Assembly: GCF_024499055.1 (NCBI RefSeq)
Contig: NZ_CP071249.1
Coordinates: forward strand, 1,155,001-1,219,000
Source of the DNA: Turicibacter bilis
GTDB taxonomy: Bacteria; Bacillota_I; Bacilli_A; MOL361; Turicibacteraceae
DNA length: 64,000 nt
Direction of reading: 5' to 3'
Shown piece by piece: positions 9,234 through 17,576 of the stretch (positions are counted from its first letter, which is position 1; each line of letters opens with the position of its first letter). The notes below the pieces were generated by a model that was not told the DNA's origin, searched no databases, and worked only from the letters and a program-made list of their open reading frames with translations. The position numbers and the translations under genes are program-made.

Positions 9234-9243
9234 AGTCCTTTTT
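9219..9243. terminator. Compact palindromic terminator overlapping two stop codons
   Basis: AAAAAGGAC, TTTTAAA and GTCCTTTTT form a near-perfect 25-nt palindrome. It contains the dapF TAA (9231-9233) and part of the stop codon of the convergent HAD gene (9242-9244), so one small site ends both genes and both transcripts. Confidence 0.85.
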
Positions 9244-10036
9244 ATATTAGGATGTATTTTTCAATTCCAGTGGCTACGCCATCTTCTAATACACTATCTG
9301 TGACTTGGTGCGCATAGGATTTGACTTCGTCACTTGCATTTCCCATAGCAATCCCGCATCCAACAGTTGATAACATTTCGATATCATTTTTTCCATCACC
9401 AAAAGCATAGCTTTGTTCAACAGGAATACCTAAATGTTTAAGTGCCGTTAGGATACCTGTCGCTTTTGTGTTTTTCTTTGAATAAAGTTCAAATATGCGA
9501 TCACTAATACTCTGAACATAATCATATTCAGGATTTTGTTCAACGAGTGATAAACAATATTCCATGGCTTCATCATTGGGACAAAGCATCTCAATTTTTT
9601 GTGTTTGAATGTCTTCTAACTGATAGTCACTAACTAAGTAGTTTCGTGAAATACCGATGCTATCAAAAAATTGATAATATTCTTTACATTCATCTTTCAT
9701 GTACGAGTAGCAATCGCTTTGTAACATGTACTGGATTTGACGTTGTTCGAATTCTGCCGTGGCATTTTTTACGAAGGTGGGATCAAGTGCCTCTTTATAA
9801 ATGGTTTCATTTCCAATCATTACTTGTGCTCCATTGGTTAAAATATATCCATCAAAACCAAAAGATAAAATGGCTTCACTTAAAAAAGCATACGGTCTGC
9901 CAGTGGCAATGAAAGCATAATGACCTTCTTGTTGTAAGCGACGAATGGCCTGTTTGACCTGATTAGTTAAATCAGTATGACCGTTGATACAATCAATGAG
10001 TGTTCCATCAATATCAAAAAAGATAGCTTTTTTCAT
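9242..10036 (-). CDS. Cof-type HAD-IIB family phosphatase
   Basis: A 264-residue sugar-phosphate or nucleotide phosphatase of the HAD-IIB (Cof) group. Motif I is FFDIDGTLID with the nucleophilic Asp, motif II is the Thr in FIATGRPY, and the C-terminal motifs are ATGILTAL (Lys region) and AFGDGKNDIEML. A type IIB cap lies between. GAGGGGG upstream marks ATG 10036 as the start; an in-frame ATG 21 nt further upstream would translate the ribosome binding site itself and is rejected. It is the last gene of the yutD-yutF-HAD cluster, with a terminator before it. The substrate cannot be told from sequence. Confidence 0.93.
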   Translation of the reverse strand: MKKAIFFDIDGTLIDCINGHTDLTNQVKQAIRRLQQEGHYAFIATGRPYAFLSEAILSFGFDGYILTNGAQVMIGNETIYKEALDPTFVKNATAEFEQRQIQYMLQSDCYSYMKDECKEYYQFFDSIGISRNYLVSDYQLEDIQTQKIEMLCPNDEAMEYCLSLVEQNPEYDYVQSISDRIFELYSKKNTKATGILTALKHLGIPVEQSYAFGDGKNDIEMLSTVGCGIAMGNASDEVKSYAHQVTDSVLEDGVATGIEKYILI

Positions 10037-10059
10037 ATTTAATCCCCCTCTAGACATAG

Positions 10060-10081
10060 AAAAAGCCCTCGCGGGCTTTTA
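10060..10081 (-). terminator. Intrinsic terminator after yutF
   Basis: AAAAGCCC and GGGCTTTT flank a TCGC loop directly after the yutF stop codon. It also lies 24 nt ahead of the next HAD gene, so that gene is either reached by readthrough or has its own promoter. Confidence 0.85.
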
Positions 10082-10840
10082 TTAAATTGTAAATTCTGTT
10101 AAGTCTTTTAAAACATGTGTGGGTGGTGTGTCATAACTCATCACTTCTTCTCGTGTTGAAACGCCACCTTCGATATAAATAGTTGGAACATTTGCATTAA
10201 TTCCAGCTAAAATATCTGTGAAATAATTGTCTCCAATCATTGCAACTTCTGCTGCAGGAAGATTAATTAATTCTAATGCTTTTTCCATAATAATACGTTC
10301 AGGTTTTCCGATGAAGATTGGATCAACTCCGGTTGAAACAGAGATGACTGATGTCAAAGCCCCATTTCCAGGTAATAAGCCACGCTCAGTTGGAATAGCA
10401 ACATCACCGTTTGTTGAGATGAATGTTGCTCCATTACGAATAGCTAAACAAGCTAATCCTAGCTTTTCATAGTTGATGTCACGATCTAAGCCAATAACCA
10501 CATAATCAGGATTTTCACTGGTAATCGTTAATCCTTTTTCAACTAAGGCTGTTTCAAGTCCAATTTCACCAATCATATAGACTTTTGCATTTGGATTTTC
10601 ATCGTAAATATATTGGGCTGTTGCCATTGATGGCGTATAAACTTGTTGTTCAGTGACCGGATATCCTAAGTCCGCTAGAACATCAGCCACCATTTGCGGT
10701 GTTTTTGTACTATTGTTTGTTAAAAATAAATATGAGATTTGTTTTTCGTGTAAAGCTTTAACAAATTCTAATGTTTCTTTAACGACTTTTGTTCCATGAT
10801 AAGCTGTTCCATCTAAATCAATTAAATATCCTTTATACAT
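10082..10840 (-). CDS. yutF: TIGR01457-type HAD-IIA phosphatase (YutF/NagD family)
   Basis: A 252-residue HAD-IIA phosphatase like B. subtilis YutF and E. coli NagD. Motif I is YLIDLDGTAYHG, motif II is FLTNNSTKTP, the cap contains VVIGLDRDINYEKLGLACLAIRNGATFISTN (only part quoted here by position, about 117-147), and the C-terminal motif is AMIGDNYFTDILAGINA. It probably acts on small phosphorylated metabolites in the cytoplasm. It starts 18 nt after yutD ends, in the same order as in Bacillus. AGAGGAAG lies before the ATG. Confidence 0.93.
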   Translation of the reverse strand: MYKGYLIDLDGTAYHGTKVVKETLEFVKALHEKQISYLFLTNNSTKTPQMVADVLADLGYPVTEQQVYTPSMATAQYIYDENPNAKVYMIGEIGLETALVEKGLTITSENPDYVVIGLDRDINYEKLGLACLAIRNGATFISTNGDVAIPTERGLLPGNGALTSVISVSTGVDPIFIGKPERIIMEKALELINLPAAEVAMIGDNYFTDILAGINANVPTIYIEGGVSTREEVMSYDTPPTHVLKDLTEFTI

Positions 10841-10858
10841 AAGTCTTCCTCTTTCTTG

Positions 10859-11167
10859 CTATTTCTTCGATGTTGTCCATTCTTCTGAGTGTTGTTTTGG
10901 CACGATTTTTTCTACGACATAATACGAGCATCCATATGCACAATACTCAGCGATATATTCTGGAATCGTGACACATTTTAAATCTAAAGGAACGTTTTTA
11001 CGTTCATTGTAGTAAAATCCTTTTAATCGAAGTTGTCCGCCTGAGAAATCTCCCACAATGACATCATATTTCTCTAAAATTTCTGTTAGTTTTTGATAAA
11101 ATAATTCTTCGTCAAATTCTACGAGATGTGTTTTCACCACTTGATAACGATAACGACTCACAATCAT
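10859..11167 (-). CDS. yutD: YutD family protein
   Basis: A 102-residue protein of the YutD (DUF1027) family of unknown function. Characteristic segments are YDVIVGDFSGGQLRLKGFY (about 38-56) and IPEYIAEYCAYGCSYYVVEK. ATG 11167 has GAGGTG in place; the frame stays open 24 codons further upstream, but that part looks non-coding and lacks a ribosome binding site. It is the first gene ahead of yutF. No catalytic motif is seen. The family assignment is good, but its role is unknown even in model organisms. Confidence 0.85.
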   Translation of the reverse strand: MIVSRYRYQVVKTHLVEFDEELFYQKLTEILEKYDVIVGDFSGGQLRLKGFYYNERKNVPLDLKCVTIPEYIAEYCAYGCSYYVVEKIVPKQHSEEWTTSKK

Positions 11168-11250
11168 CACCTCTTTTTTTACTATATAAATATTAAAGTA
11201 TCTGTTACAATTCTGTATCAATCTGAATTCCTTAACCACTTTAAAGGGGG

Positions 11251-11602
11251 TTCCCTATGCTACGTAACGAAGTTCGTAGCTTTCCCCAATTGATAGGGTA
11301 TGGGTCCCCTATGCCATGTGGCTCACTCAAAGAGTGAGATCATGGCTATCCTCCTCTGATAGGGCTTAGGTCCCCTGGCATTTTCAAAGAAAATGTTTCC
11401 TCAACTACTAGGGTATGTGTTCCCTATGCTACGTAACGAAGTTCGTAGCTTTCCCCAATTGCTAGGGTATGGGTCCCCTATGCCATGTGGCTCACTCAAA
11501 GAGTGAGATCATGGCTATCCTCCTCTGATAGGGCTTAAGTTCCCTGGCATTTTCAAAGAAAATGTTTCCTCAACGGCTAGGGCAAAGCATCCTATAGTCC
11601 AG
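11251..11602 (+). repeat. Modular hairpin repeat array 1 (two 169-bp blocks of three units)
   Basis: Two almost identical 169-bp blocks (11251-11419 and 11420-11588) each hold three units. Every unit reads CCCTAT or CCCTGG, an inner hairpin, a conserved TWTCCTCMRCTG-like strand, and ATAGGG or CTAGGG. The outer strands pair. The inner hairpins differ completely: GCTACG...CGTAGC, GCCATG+CTCACTC...GAGTGAG+CATGGC, and CATTTTC...GAAAATG. Units are joined by a short GGGTC-type linker. No gene is present between yutD and yunB (11168-11813), and the remaining 200 bases show only one small hairpin near 11655-11680 and AT-rich sequence. Confidence 0.85.
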
Positions 11603-11813
11603 GGTTACCTACCATTTTTGAAGAAAATATATCTACTACTAGTAAGGCTTTAAAAGTTTTTTTCATGTAAAAAACTTATCTGGACTTATATATTTATCCA
11701 ATAATTTTATTTTATCATAAATGATCTAAAACCTCCATTATTTGCAAAGGCAAATATCGTCTCTGGTTTGTGAGGGAATGTGGCCTATTTGATGACCTTC
11801 ATCTATCGTTAAC

Positions 11814-12662
11814 CTATTCTAATAAAATGTTTTCCATACCATTTTGTACACTTTGTTCAGGAGAAGCATTTGGCGCAGGTGTCTGTGTTTCATTTGTTTT
11901 TCCAGATTCATTCGTGAATGGGCTAAGAGGTGAAGCACTACTGCTTCCAATATAGTAGTATTGTGGTGTTTGTCCAGTAATCATTTTAATGACGAGCGGA
12001 CTAGAAACAGTGACAGTCGTTTCCTCTGATTTAAAAGGTAATGTTACTTTTAATCTAACAGTAACTTTTAGTAAAATCTCAAGCATCGCATTATTGATGC
12101 CATACGGTTGAACACCTGTCTCGATGTCAGTCACTGCATTCCCTATAATCTTAGCTGAAACGGGAAATCGTGGCCCATATTCATGAAAAAGTGAGAGGTT
12201 AAACGCAGCCATTAAAGGGACAGAGAGTAAGATTCCATCTTCATACGGTCCGCCATAAATCGCATCTAATCCAAGTTCACTTAAATCTCCATTTTCAACA
12301 AGTAATAACTTCTCCTCTACTTGATGCGTCGCCGAGACGAGCAAACGGTTAAGTTCAGGGGTATTAATATAAACACTGCTGACATAGCCTTCATCATTTT
12401 CTTCAAAATGAATGACATCCTCTACTTTAAACGAGACTAAGTCGCTGCTCCCAATGGCTTCTTTTATAATTAAAGTTGCAATATTAACCGTTTGTTTTGA
12501 AGCATAACTCATCACAATTGTATAAATATTACTATAAACAAAATGAGCTGTATAAATGAATCCCCCTATGATTGCCATAGCAATAATTCGTCGTTTCCAC
12601 TTTTTAAAATAATTCGTTGTTTTTTTTCTTCTTCGTGACTGTCTTCGCATTCGTTTCGTCAT
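11814..12662 (-). CDS. yunB: Sporulation protein YunB
   Basis: A 282-residue protein matching YunB, a sigma-E-dependent protein needed for efficient sporulation in Bacillus. It has a very basic N-terminus (MTKRMRRQSRRRKK), one membrane segment (about 28-46, IIAMAIIGGFIYTAHFVYS), then an extracytoplasmic domain with YNTPELNRL-like, LGLDAIYGGPYEDGILLSVP and NNAMLEILLKVTVRLKVTLPF segments. The C-terminal 40 residues are Ser/Pro/Asn-rich and probably disordered. AAAGGAG precedes the ATG. It continues the yutD-yunB neighbourhood of Bacillus, interrupted here by repeat array 1. Confidence 0.9.
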   Translation of the reverse strand: MTKRMRRQSRRRKKTTNYFKKWKRRIIAMAIIGGFIYTAHFVYSNIYTIVMSYASKQTVNIATLIIKEAIGSSDLVSFKVEDVIHFEENDEGYVSSVYINTPELNRLLVSATHQVEEKLLLVENGDLSELGLDAIYGGPYEDGILLSVPLMAAFNLSLFHEYGPRFPVSAKIIGNAVTDIETGVQPYGINNAMLEILLKVTVRLKVTLPFKSEETTVTVSSPLVIKMITGQTPQYYYIGSSSASPLSPFTNESGKTNETQTPAPNASPEQSVQNGMENILLE

Positions 12663-12739
12663 TTTTTACCGTCGCTCCTTTGTTGAATTTTTTACCAAAA
12701 TAAAACCGGTTACACCAATAAACTCCATTGTGATTACAT

Positions 12740-12930
12740 CCCCCTAATGGCATAATGTAAGGGGTTCCCTCGAGGACCCCACCGCTAAACAAAATGAAGA
12801 AAGTCCTCAACTGGTGGGGCAATCATACATTTATTACGTGATTCTATTTTAAATAAAAATAAAACTCTTAGCTTTCCACTATGGGGGATATAAGGAGGCA
12901 TCCTTACATCAGTAATAAATGTATATTCGT
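12740..12930 (+). repeat. Modular hairpin repeat cluster 2 with a 13-bp inverted repeat
   Basis: One unit has outer stem CCCCACC/GGTGGGG (about 12777-12783 and 12812-12819) around the conserved AGTCCTCAACT strand; its inner hairpin is largely lost. A second, degenerate unit carries TTAGCTTTCCACTATGGGGG (about 12868-12890) and is enclosed by ATACATTTATTAC (12825-12837) and GTAATAAATGTAT (12912-12924), a perfect 13-bp inverted repeat. The cluster fills the intergenic space between yunB and the divergent neopullulanase gene, which otherwise holds only their promoters. Confidence 0.7.
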
Positions 12931-12978
12931 AACTCGAGCAGGCTTGAACTGTTTTATATGGAAAAGGAGTGAAAAGTA

Positions 12979-14811
12979 ATGAACTTACATGCAATTTATC
13001 ATCGACCAAATCAAAATTATGCCTATTCATACGACTTAGAAACGATTCATGTACGATTACGTACCGCCAAAAATGATATCGAGCAGGTTACAGTCCGTTT
13101 TGGCGATCCTTATCATTGGATGGCCGGTGGCGGAGGTGGAAACTTAAATGCCGAAGGAGCACAAGGTTGGATTAGCCACGAAATCAAGATGAAAAAAGAA
13201 GCATCCACCGATTTATTTGATTTTTGGTTTGCTGAAGTCAAGCCGGAATTCAGACGTATGCGTTACGCCTTTATCCTTGAAAGTGAAGAACAACGAATTT
13301 TATTTGGTGAGAAAAAAATCGTCCCACTAACTGATGATGACGACTTAAACTATCCTTATTTGAACGAAATTGGAAATTTCTTCTGCTTCCCGTTTTTAAA
13401 TCCAGCTGATATTTTTAACGCTCCAGAATGGGTTAAATCAACGATTTGGTATCAAATTTTCCCTGAACGATTTGCGAATGGAAATCCAGCATTAAATCCT
13501 GATCATACAGTAGAATGGGGAAGTGTCGATCCAAAACACGATACATTCTATGGAGGCGATTTAGAAGGTGTGATTCAAAATCTTGACCACTTACAAGAGC
13601 TTGGAGTTAATGGGATCTACTTCTGCCCTATTTTCAAATCACCATCAACACATAAGTATGATACAACAGACTATTTTGAAATTGATCCACAATTTGGTGA
13701 TAAAGCAACATTTAGAAGACTTGTGAAAGAAGCTCATCAACGTGGAATGAAAATTATGTTAGATGCCGTGTTTAATCATTGTGGCTGGGAGTTTCCTCAA
13801 TGGCAGGATGTCTTAAAATATGGTGAACAATCAACATATAAAAACTGGTTCCATATTCGAAAATTCCCATTAATAGAAAATGACTTTGATCCATTAACAC
13901 AACCAGGTGGATTAAATTATGATGCTTTCGCATTCGCTCAAAATATGCCCAAGTTAAACACAGAAAATCCTGAAGTTATCGACTATTTCTTAGAAGTTGG
14001 TCGTTACTGGATTCGTGAATTTGATATTGATGGTTGGCGCTTAGATGTGTCAAATGAAGTTGATCATACATTCTGGCGCTTATTTAGAAATGCTGTTCGT
14101 GAAGTAAAAAAAGATGTTTATATTTTAGGAGAAGTGTGGCATGATTCACAGCCATGGTTAAACGGTGATCAATTTGATGCCGTCATGAACTATCCACTAG
14201 GAGATGCTATTTTAAACTATGTCGCTCAAAATAAAACTAATTCCTCACAGTTTGTGGTTGCAATTAATAAGGTATTGACAGACTATGCAAAAAACGTGAA
14301 TGAAGCTGCGTTTAACTTACTTGATAGCCATGATACTCAGCGTTTATTAACAGTTTGTGGCGGAAATAAAAAGAAAGCTTTACTCGCCTATACTTTATTA
14401 ATGACACAAGCAGGGACACCATGTATTTATTACGGTAGTGAAATTGGACTAGATGGTGGGGCTGATCCACTTTGTCGAAAATGTATGATTTGGGATAAGG
14501 ACTCTCAGGACCGAGAAATGTTTGATTATTTAAAGCAACTTATCCATCTTCGAAAAACATACAAAGCTTTAAGTTCTTCTGAATTAGAATGGATACAAGC
14601 TAGTGATACTGGTTCTTACCTTATTTTTAAAAAACAATTAAATGATGAAATCATTTATGTCATATTAAATAACAATAACAAATCTCAACTCATTAATTTA
14701 TCTTCTTTACCAGAAGGTGTGTATACTGAATTGTTGACTAACACAGAAGTAAACACGAAGGGGACATTACCAGTGAAACCTTATACTGCTTGGATTCTTA
14801 AGAAAATTTAA
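12979..14811 (+). CDS. Neopullulanase/cyclomaltodextrinase-type alpha-glycosidase (GH13)
   Basis: A 610-residue intracellular enzyme that hydrolyses cyclodextrins, maltodextrins or pullulan. The first 120 residues form a CBM34-like N-domain typical of neopullulanases. The TIM barrel follows: ELGVNGIYFCPIFKSPSTHKYDT, AVFNHCG, DGWRLDVSNEVD with nucleophile Asp356, LGEVWHD with Glu385, and LLDSHDTQR with Asp452. A small C-terminal beta domain ends the protein. No signal peptide, so substrates must be imported. AAAGGAGTG precedes the ATG. It heads an operon with a MATE exporter, followed by a LacI regulator that probably controls it. Confidence 0.95.
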   Translation: MNLHAIYHRPNQNYAYSYDLETIHVRLRTAKNDIEQVTVRFGDPYHWMAGGGGGNLNAEGAQGWISHEIKMKKEASTDLFDFWFAEVKPEFRRMRYAFILESEEQRILFGEKKIVPLTDDDDLNYPYLNEIGNFFCFPFLNPADIFNAPEWVKSTIWYQIFPERFANGNPALNPDHTVEWGSVDPKHDTFYGGDLEGVIQNLDHLQELGVNGIYFCPIFKSPSTHKYDTTDYFEIDPQFGDKATFRRLVKEAHQRGMKIMLDAVFNHCGWEFPQWQDVLKYGEQSTYKNWFHIRKFPLIENDFDPLTQPGGLNYDAFAFAQNMPKLNTENPEVIDYFLEVGRYWIREFDIDGWRLDVSNEVDHTFWRLFRNAVREVKKDVYILGEVWHDSQPWLNGDQFDAVMNYPLGDAILNYVAQNKTNSSQFVVAINKVLTDYAKNVNEAAFNLLDSHDTQRLLTVCGGNKKKALLAYTLLMTQAGTPCIYYGSEIGLDGGADPLCRKCMIWDKDSQDREMFDYLKQLIHLRKTYKALSSSELEWIQASDTGSYLIFKKQLNDEIIYVILNNNNKSQLINLSSLPEGVYTELLTNTEVNTKGTLPVKPYTAWILKKI

Positions 14812-14833
14812 GAATGTTGCGGGGAGAACAGAT

Positions 14834-16171
14834 ATGAGTGATAATTTTGAACGCAAATCGCTGAAGCAATTGGCATGGCCAATTTTTATTGAATTAACCT
14901 TATTTATGCTGATGGGCATGGTCGATACCTTTATGCTAAGTGCCTATTCAGACTCTGCTGTTGCTGCTGTTGGAATGTCAAATCAAGTCATTAATTTAAT
15001 TGCGGTAATGTTTAACTTTGTTGCCGCTGGAACTGTGATTTTAATGTCGCAAAATTTAGGAGCAAATCATCATCAAAAGGCTTGTGAAGTTGGGATCGTA
15101 TCCATCGGTGCAAACTTAATCATTGGGGTTATTTTAAGTATGGTGATGGTTGTTTGTTCCAAATATATTCTTGACTTTATGAATACACCTGATGAGATCA
15201 TGAACACAACCGTCACTTATACAAAAATTGTGGGGAGCTTTTTATTTTTAATGGCCATTCAACCGGTTCTTAGTGGGATTTTACGAAGCTATGGCTATAC
15301 AAAGCAATCAATGATCATCACACTAATTGCAAACATTATTAACATTTTTGGGAATGCGCTCTTTATTTATGGTTTATTTGGGGCACCTGAACTCGGTCCA
15401 ATTGGAGTAGCAATTTCAACGGTCTTTAGTCGTTTTATTACCGTGCTCTTAATTGCATTCATCATTGTCAGAAAAATTGATTTCTCATTTTCAGAGCAAT
15501 TTTTCAAACGTTGGCCAATTCAAGATATTAAAAATATTTTAAAAATCGGGGTGCCTTCTGCCTTAGAGCAAGTCGCTTACTCAAGTTCACAAGTCGTCAT
15601 TTTATCATTCGTCTCTTTACTTGGAACATTAGCAATTACAACGAGAGTTTATACCTCCAATCTTTCAATGTTTATCTATTTATTTAGCTTAGCCATTGCT
15701 CAGGCAAACCAAGTTTTAGTCGGTTATTTCATTGGTGAAGAGAAAAATGAAGAGGTCTATAAACAAACTTTTAAAACCCAAGGCTTAGCTGTTGCTGTTT
15801 CTCTGACACTTTCAATTGTTGCTTATTTCGGTAGTGATTTATTATTTGGAATCTTTACAAATGATCCGGCTATTTTAAGTCTTGGAAAATCATTATTACT
15901 CGTAAATACAGTGCTTGAGATTGGTCGGGCCTCAAACTTAGTTTTAACGAATGCACTAAAAGCAGCAGGAGACGTTAATTATCCTTTCATTTTTGGAATT
16001 GTTGGAATGTGGCTCATCTGTATCCCAGTTGCTTATATTTTAGGAATTCATTTTAACCTTGGATTAGTTGGGATTTGGATTGCATTTGCTGTCGACGAAT
16101 GTTTTAGAGGGCTGATTTTCACCTTTAGATTTAAAAGCAAAAAATGGACGGATAAGTCTTTCATTTCCTAA
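14834..16171 (+). CDS. MATE family efflux transporter
   Basis: A 445-residue, 12-helix membrane protein of the MATE family, which exports drugs or metabolites in exchange for Na+ or H+. The N-half shows LAWPIFIELTLFMLMGMVDTFML and VAAVGMSNQ, and the C-half IGVPSALEQVAYSSSQVV, mirroring the first half as expected. It starts 22 nt after the GH13 gene with GGGGAG upstream and is probably co-transcribed with it. A MATE in a glucan-degradation unit is unusual; its substrate is unknown. Family certain. Confidence 0.93.
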   Translation: MSDNFERKSLKQLAWPIFIELTLFMLMGMVDTFMLSAYSDSAVAAVGMSNQVINLIAVMFNFVAAGTVILMSQNLGANHHQKACEVGIVSIGANLIIGVILSMVMVVCSKYILDFMNTPDEIMNTTVTYTKIVGSFLFLMAIQPVLSGILRSYGYTKQSMIITLIANIINIFGNALFIYGLFGAPELGPIGVAISTVFSRFITVLLIAFIIVRKIDFSFSEQFFKRWPIQDIKNILKIGVPSALEQVAYSSSQVVILSFVSLLGTLAITTRVYTSNLSMFIYLFSLAIAQANQVLVGYFIGEEKNEEVYKQTFKTQGLAVAVSLTLSIVAYFGSDLLFGIFTNDPAILSLGKSLLLVNTVLEIGRASNLVLTNALKAAGDVNYPFIFGIVGMWLICIPVAYILGIHFNLGLVGIWIAFAVDECFRGLIFTFRFKSKKWTDKSFIS

Positions 16172-16187
16172 TAACTCATGATACTCA

Positions 16188-16217
16188 TTGACATTGTGAA
16201 AGATTTTCTTTTATAAT
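16188..16217 (+). promoter_or_regulatory. Sigma-A promoter of the LacI-type gene
   Basis: TTGACA (16188-16193) and TATAAT (16212-16217) with an 18-nt spacer lie about 50 nt upstream of the TTG start. The spacer contains GAAAGATTTTC, an imperfect palindrome that could serve as an autoregulatory operator. Confidence 0.75.
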
Positions 16218-16263
16218 TAGGATAGAAATAATGAGTCATAAGGGAATTTAGAGGTGAAAAATT

Positions 16264-17235
16264 TTGGCGAATATTAAAGACGTCGCAAAGCTTGCTAACG
16301 TTTCTGTAGCAACCGTTTCACGCGTCATCAATAACAAAGGATATGTCAATGAACATACAAAAGAGTTAGTTATGCAAGCAATTAAAGAATTAAATTACGT
16401 TCCTAATGAAATTGCACGTTCTCTGTATCGAAAATCATCAAAAATTATTGGAATTATTATTCCAGATTTAAAAAATGAGTTTTTTAATGATATGATCTCG
16501 GGAATTGAAGAAGTTATTTTACAACATGGCTATAAAACAATGCTTTGTACATCAAGAGAAAGCCTCGACCGTGAAAAAGAATACTTACAAATCTTTTCAA
16601 CAAATAAAATTGATGGTCTAATTTTATGTTCCAATTCTCCAGATATCGTATCATACATCAATTTAGATATTCCTATCGTTGGATTAGATCGTATTATTAG
16701 TAAAGATATTCCATCTGTTACAGCAGATAATTATATGGGGGGAATCTTAGCAGCCAATCGATTAATTGAGGCAAATTGTAGGAATATTGTTCAGTTCAGA
16801 GGGCCTCAAACATTATCTCCTGCTAATGAACGCGCAAACGGTTTTTTACAAACCTTACAGCGCCATCCAGATATTCAAGTTCATACAGTAGAACTAGAAT
16901 TTACTCCAGATACCAATGCTGAAATCTATAACTTCTTAGTCACTCATCCTGAAATTGATGGAATTTTTGCAGCAAGTGATATTATTGCAGCAAACTGTAT
17001 TCGTTGTCTAAAGAAACTAGGACGTCAAGTTCCACAAGAGATTAAAATTATCGGTTACGACAATATTAGTATTTGTGAATTTACAGATCCAACGATTTCA
17101 ACAATTGCTCAACCAATAGTTTCAATGGGGGAAATCGCTGCAGAAACATTATTTAAACTAATCAATAACGAACCAATCGAACAACGACATATTTCCTTAC
17201 CGGTTGAACTCATCGAACGAGAATCTACCAAATAA
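16264..17235 (+). CDS. LacI family transcriptional regulator
   Basis: A 323-residue sugar-responsive repressor. Residues 1-50 form the DNA-binding domain (NIKDVAKLANVSVATVSRVI, then the hinge region around NEIARSLYRK), and 60-323 the periplasmic-binding-protein-like effector domain (IIGIIIPDLKNEFFNDMISG, DGIFAASDIIAANCI, IGYDNISICEFTDPTISTIA). The start is TTG, set by GAGGTG 8 nt upstream. It has its own strong promoter and is followed by a terminator. By position it is expected to control the GH13-MATE unit and perhaps the MsmX-type gene; this is inferred. Confidence 0.94.
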   Translation: MANIKDVAKLANVSVATVSRVINNKGYVNEHTKELVMQAIKELNYVPNEIARSLYRKSSKIIGIIIPDLKNEFFNDMISGIEEVILQHGYKTMLCTSRESLDREKEYLQIFSTNKIDGLILCSNSPDIVSYINLDIPIVGLDRIISKDIPSVTADNYMGGILAANRLIEANCRNIVQFRGPQTLSPANERANGFLQTLQRHPDIQVHTVELEFTPDTNAEIYNFLVTHPEIDGIFAASDIIAANCIRCLKKLGRQVPQEIKIIGYDNISICEFTDPTISTIAQPIVSMGEIAAETLFKLINNEPIEQRHISLPVELIERESTK

Positions 17236-17274
17236 AAGGTTGAAACCAACGTTTATCTCGCCGTGAAGGTTAAC

Positions 17275-17317
17275 AAAAAAAGGCTGATGACTCTTTTTTG
17301 AGTCTACAGCCTTTTTT
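17275..17317 (+). terminator. Intrinsic terminator after the LacI gene
   Basis: AAAAAAAGGCTG...GACTC and GAGTC...CAGCCTTTTTT form a long stem with a T-rich loop, 40 nt past the stop codon. Confidence 0.88.
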
Positions 17318-17344
17318 CAACTTTATAGGAGCGAGGCTTGTTGA

Positions 17345-17576
17345 AACTGGATTGGGTCACCTGGCATTTTCGAAGAAAATGTATCCTCAACTGCTAGGGC
17401 AATAGTGAGTGAAACGAACCCGTAGCTTTCCTCCGCTGGTAGGGAATGGGTCACCTACGCTAATAGCGAGGTACGAGCTGTTAGCTTTCCTCCCCTAGTA
17501 GGGAATGGGTCACCTACGCTAAGGAGCACAATCAACGATTGTGAACTTAGCTTTCTTCCGCTGGTAGGGAATGGAT
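17345..17576 (+). repeat. Modular hairpin repeat array 3 (four units)
   Basis: Four units of the same family as at 11.25 kb. Outer stems are CCTGGC/GCTAGG and CCTAC/GTAGG; the conserved strand reads TATCCTCAACTG, TTTCCTCCGCTG, TTTCCTCCCCTA and TTTCTTCCGCTG. Inner hairpins: CATTTTC...GAAAATG, one degenerate, GCTAATAGC...GCTGTTAGC, and GCTAAG+CACAATC...GATTGTG+CTTAGC. Units are joined by GGGAATGGGTCA. Confidence 0.85.

Noticed and set aside
11251-11602. Possible CRISPR array
   Set aside because: The repeats are hairpin modules of unequal length with self-complementary inner parts, and no cas genes are near; they lack constant repeats with unrelated unpaired spacers.
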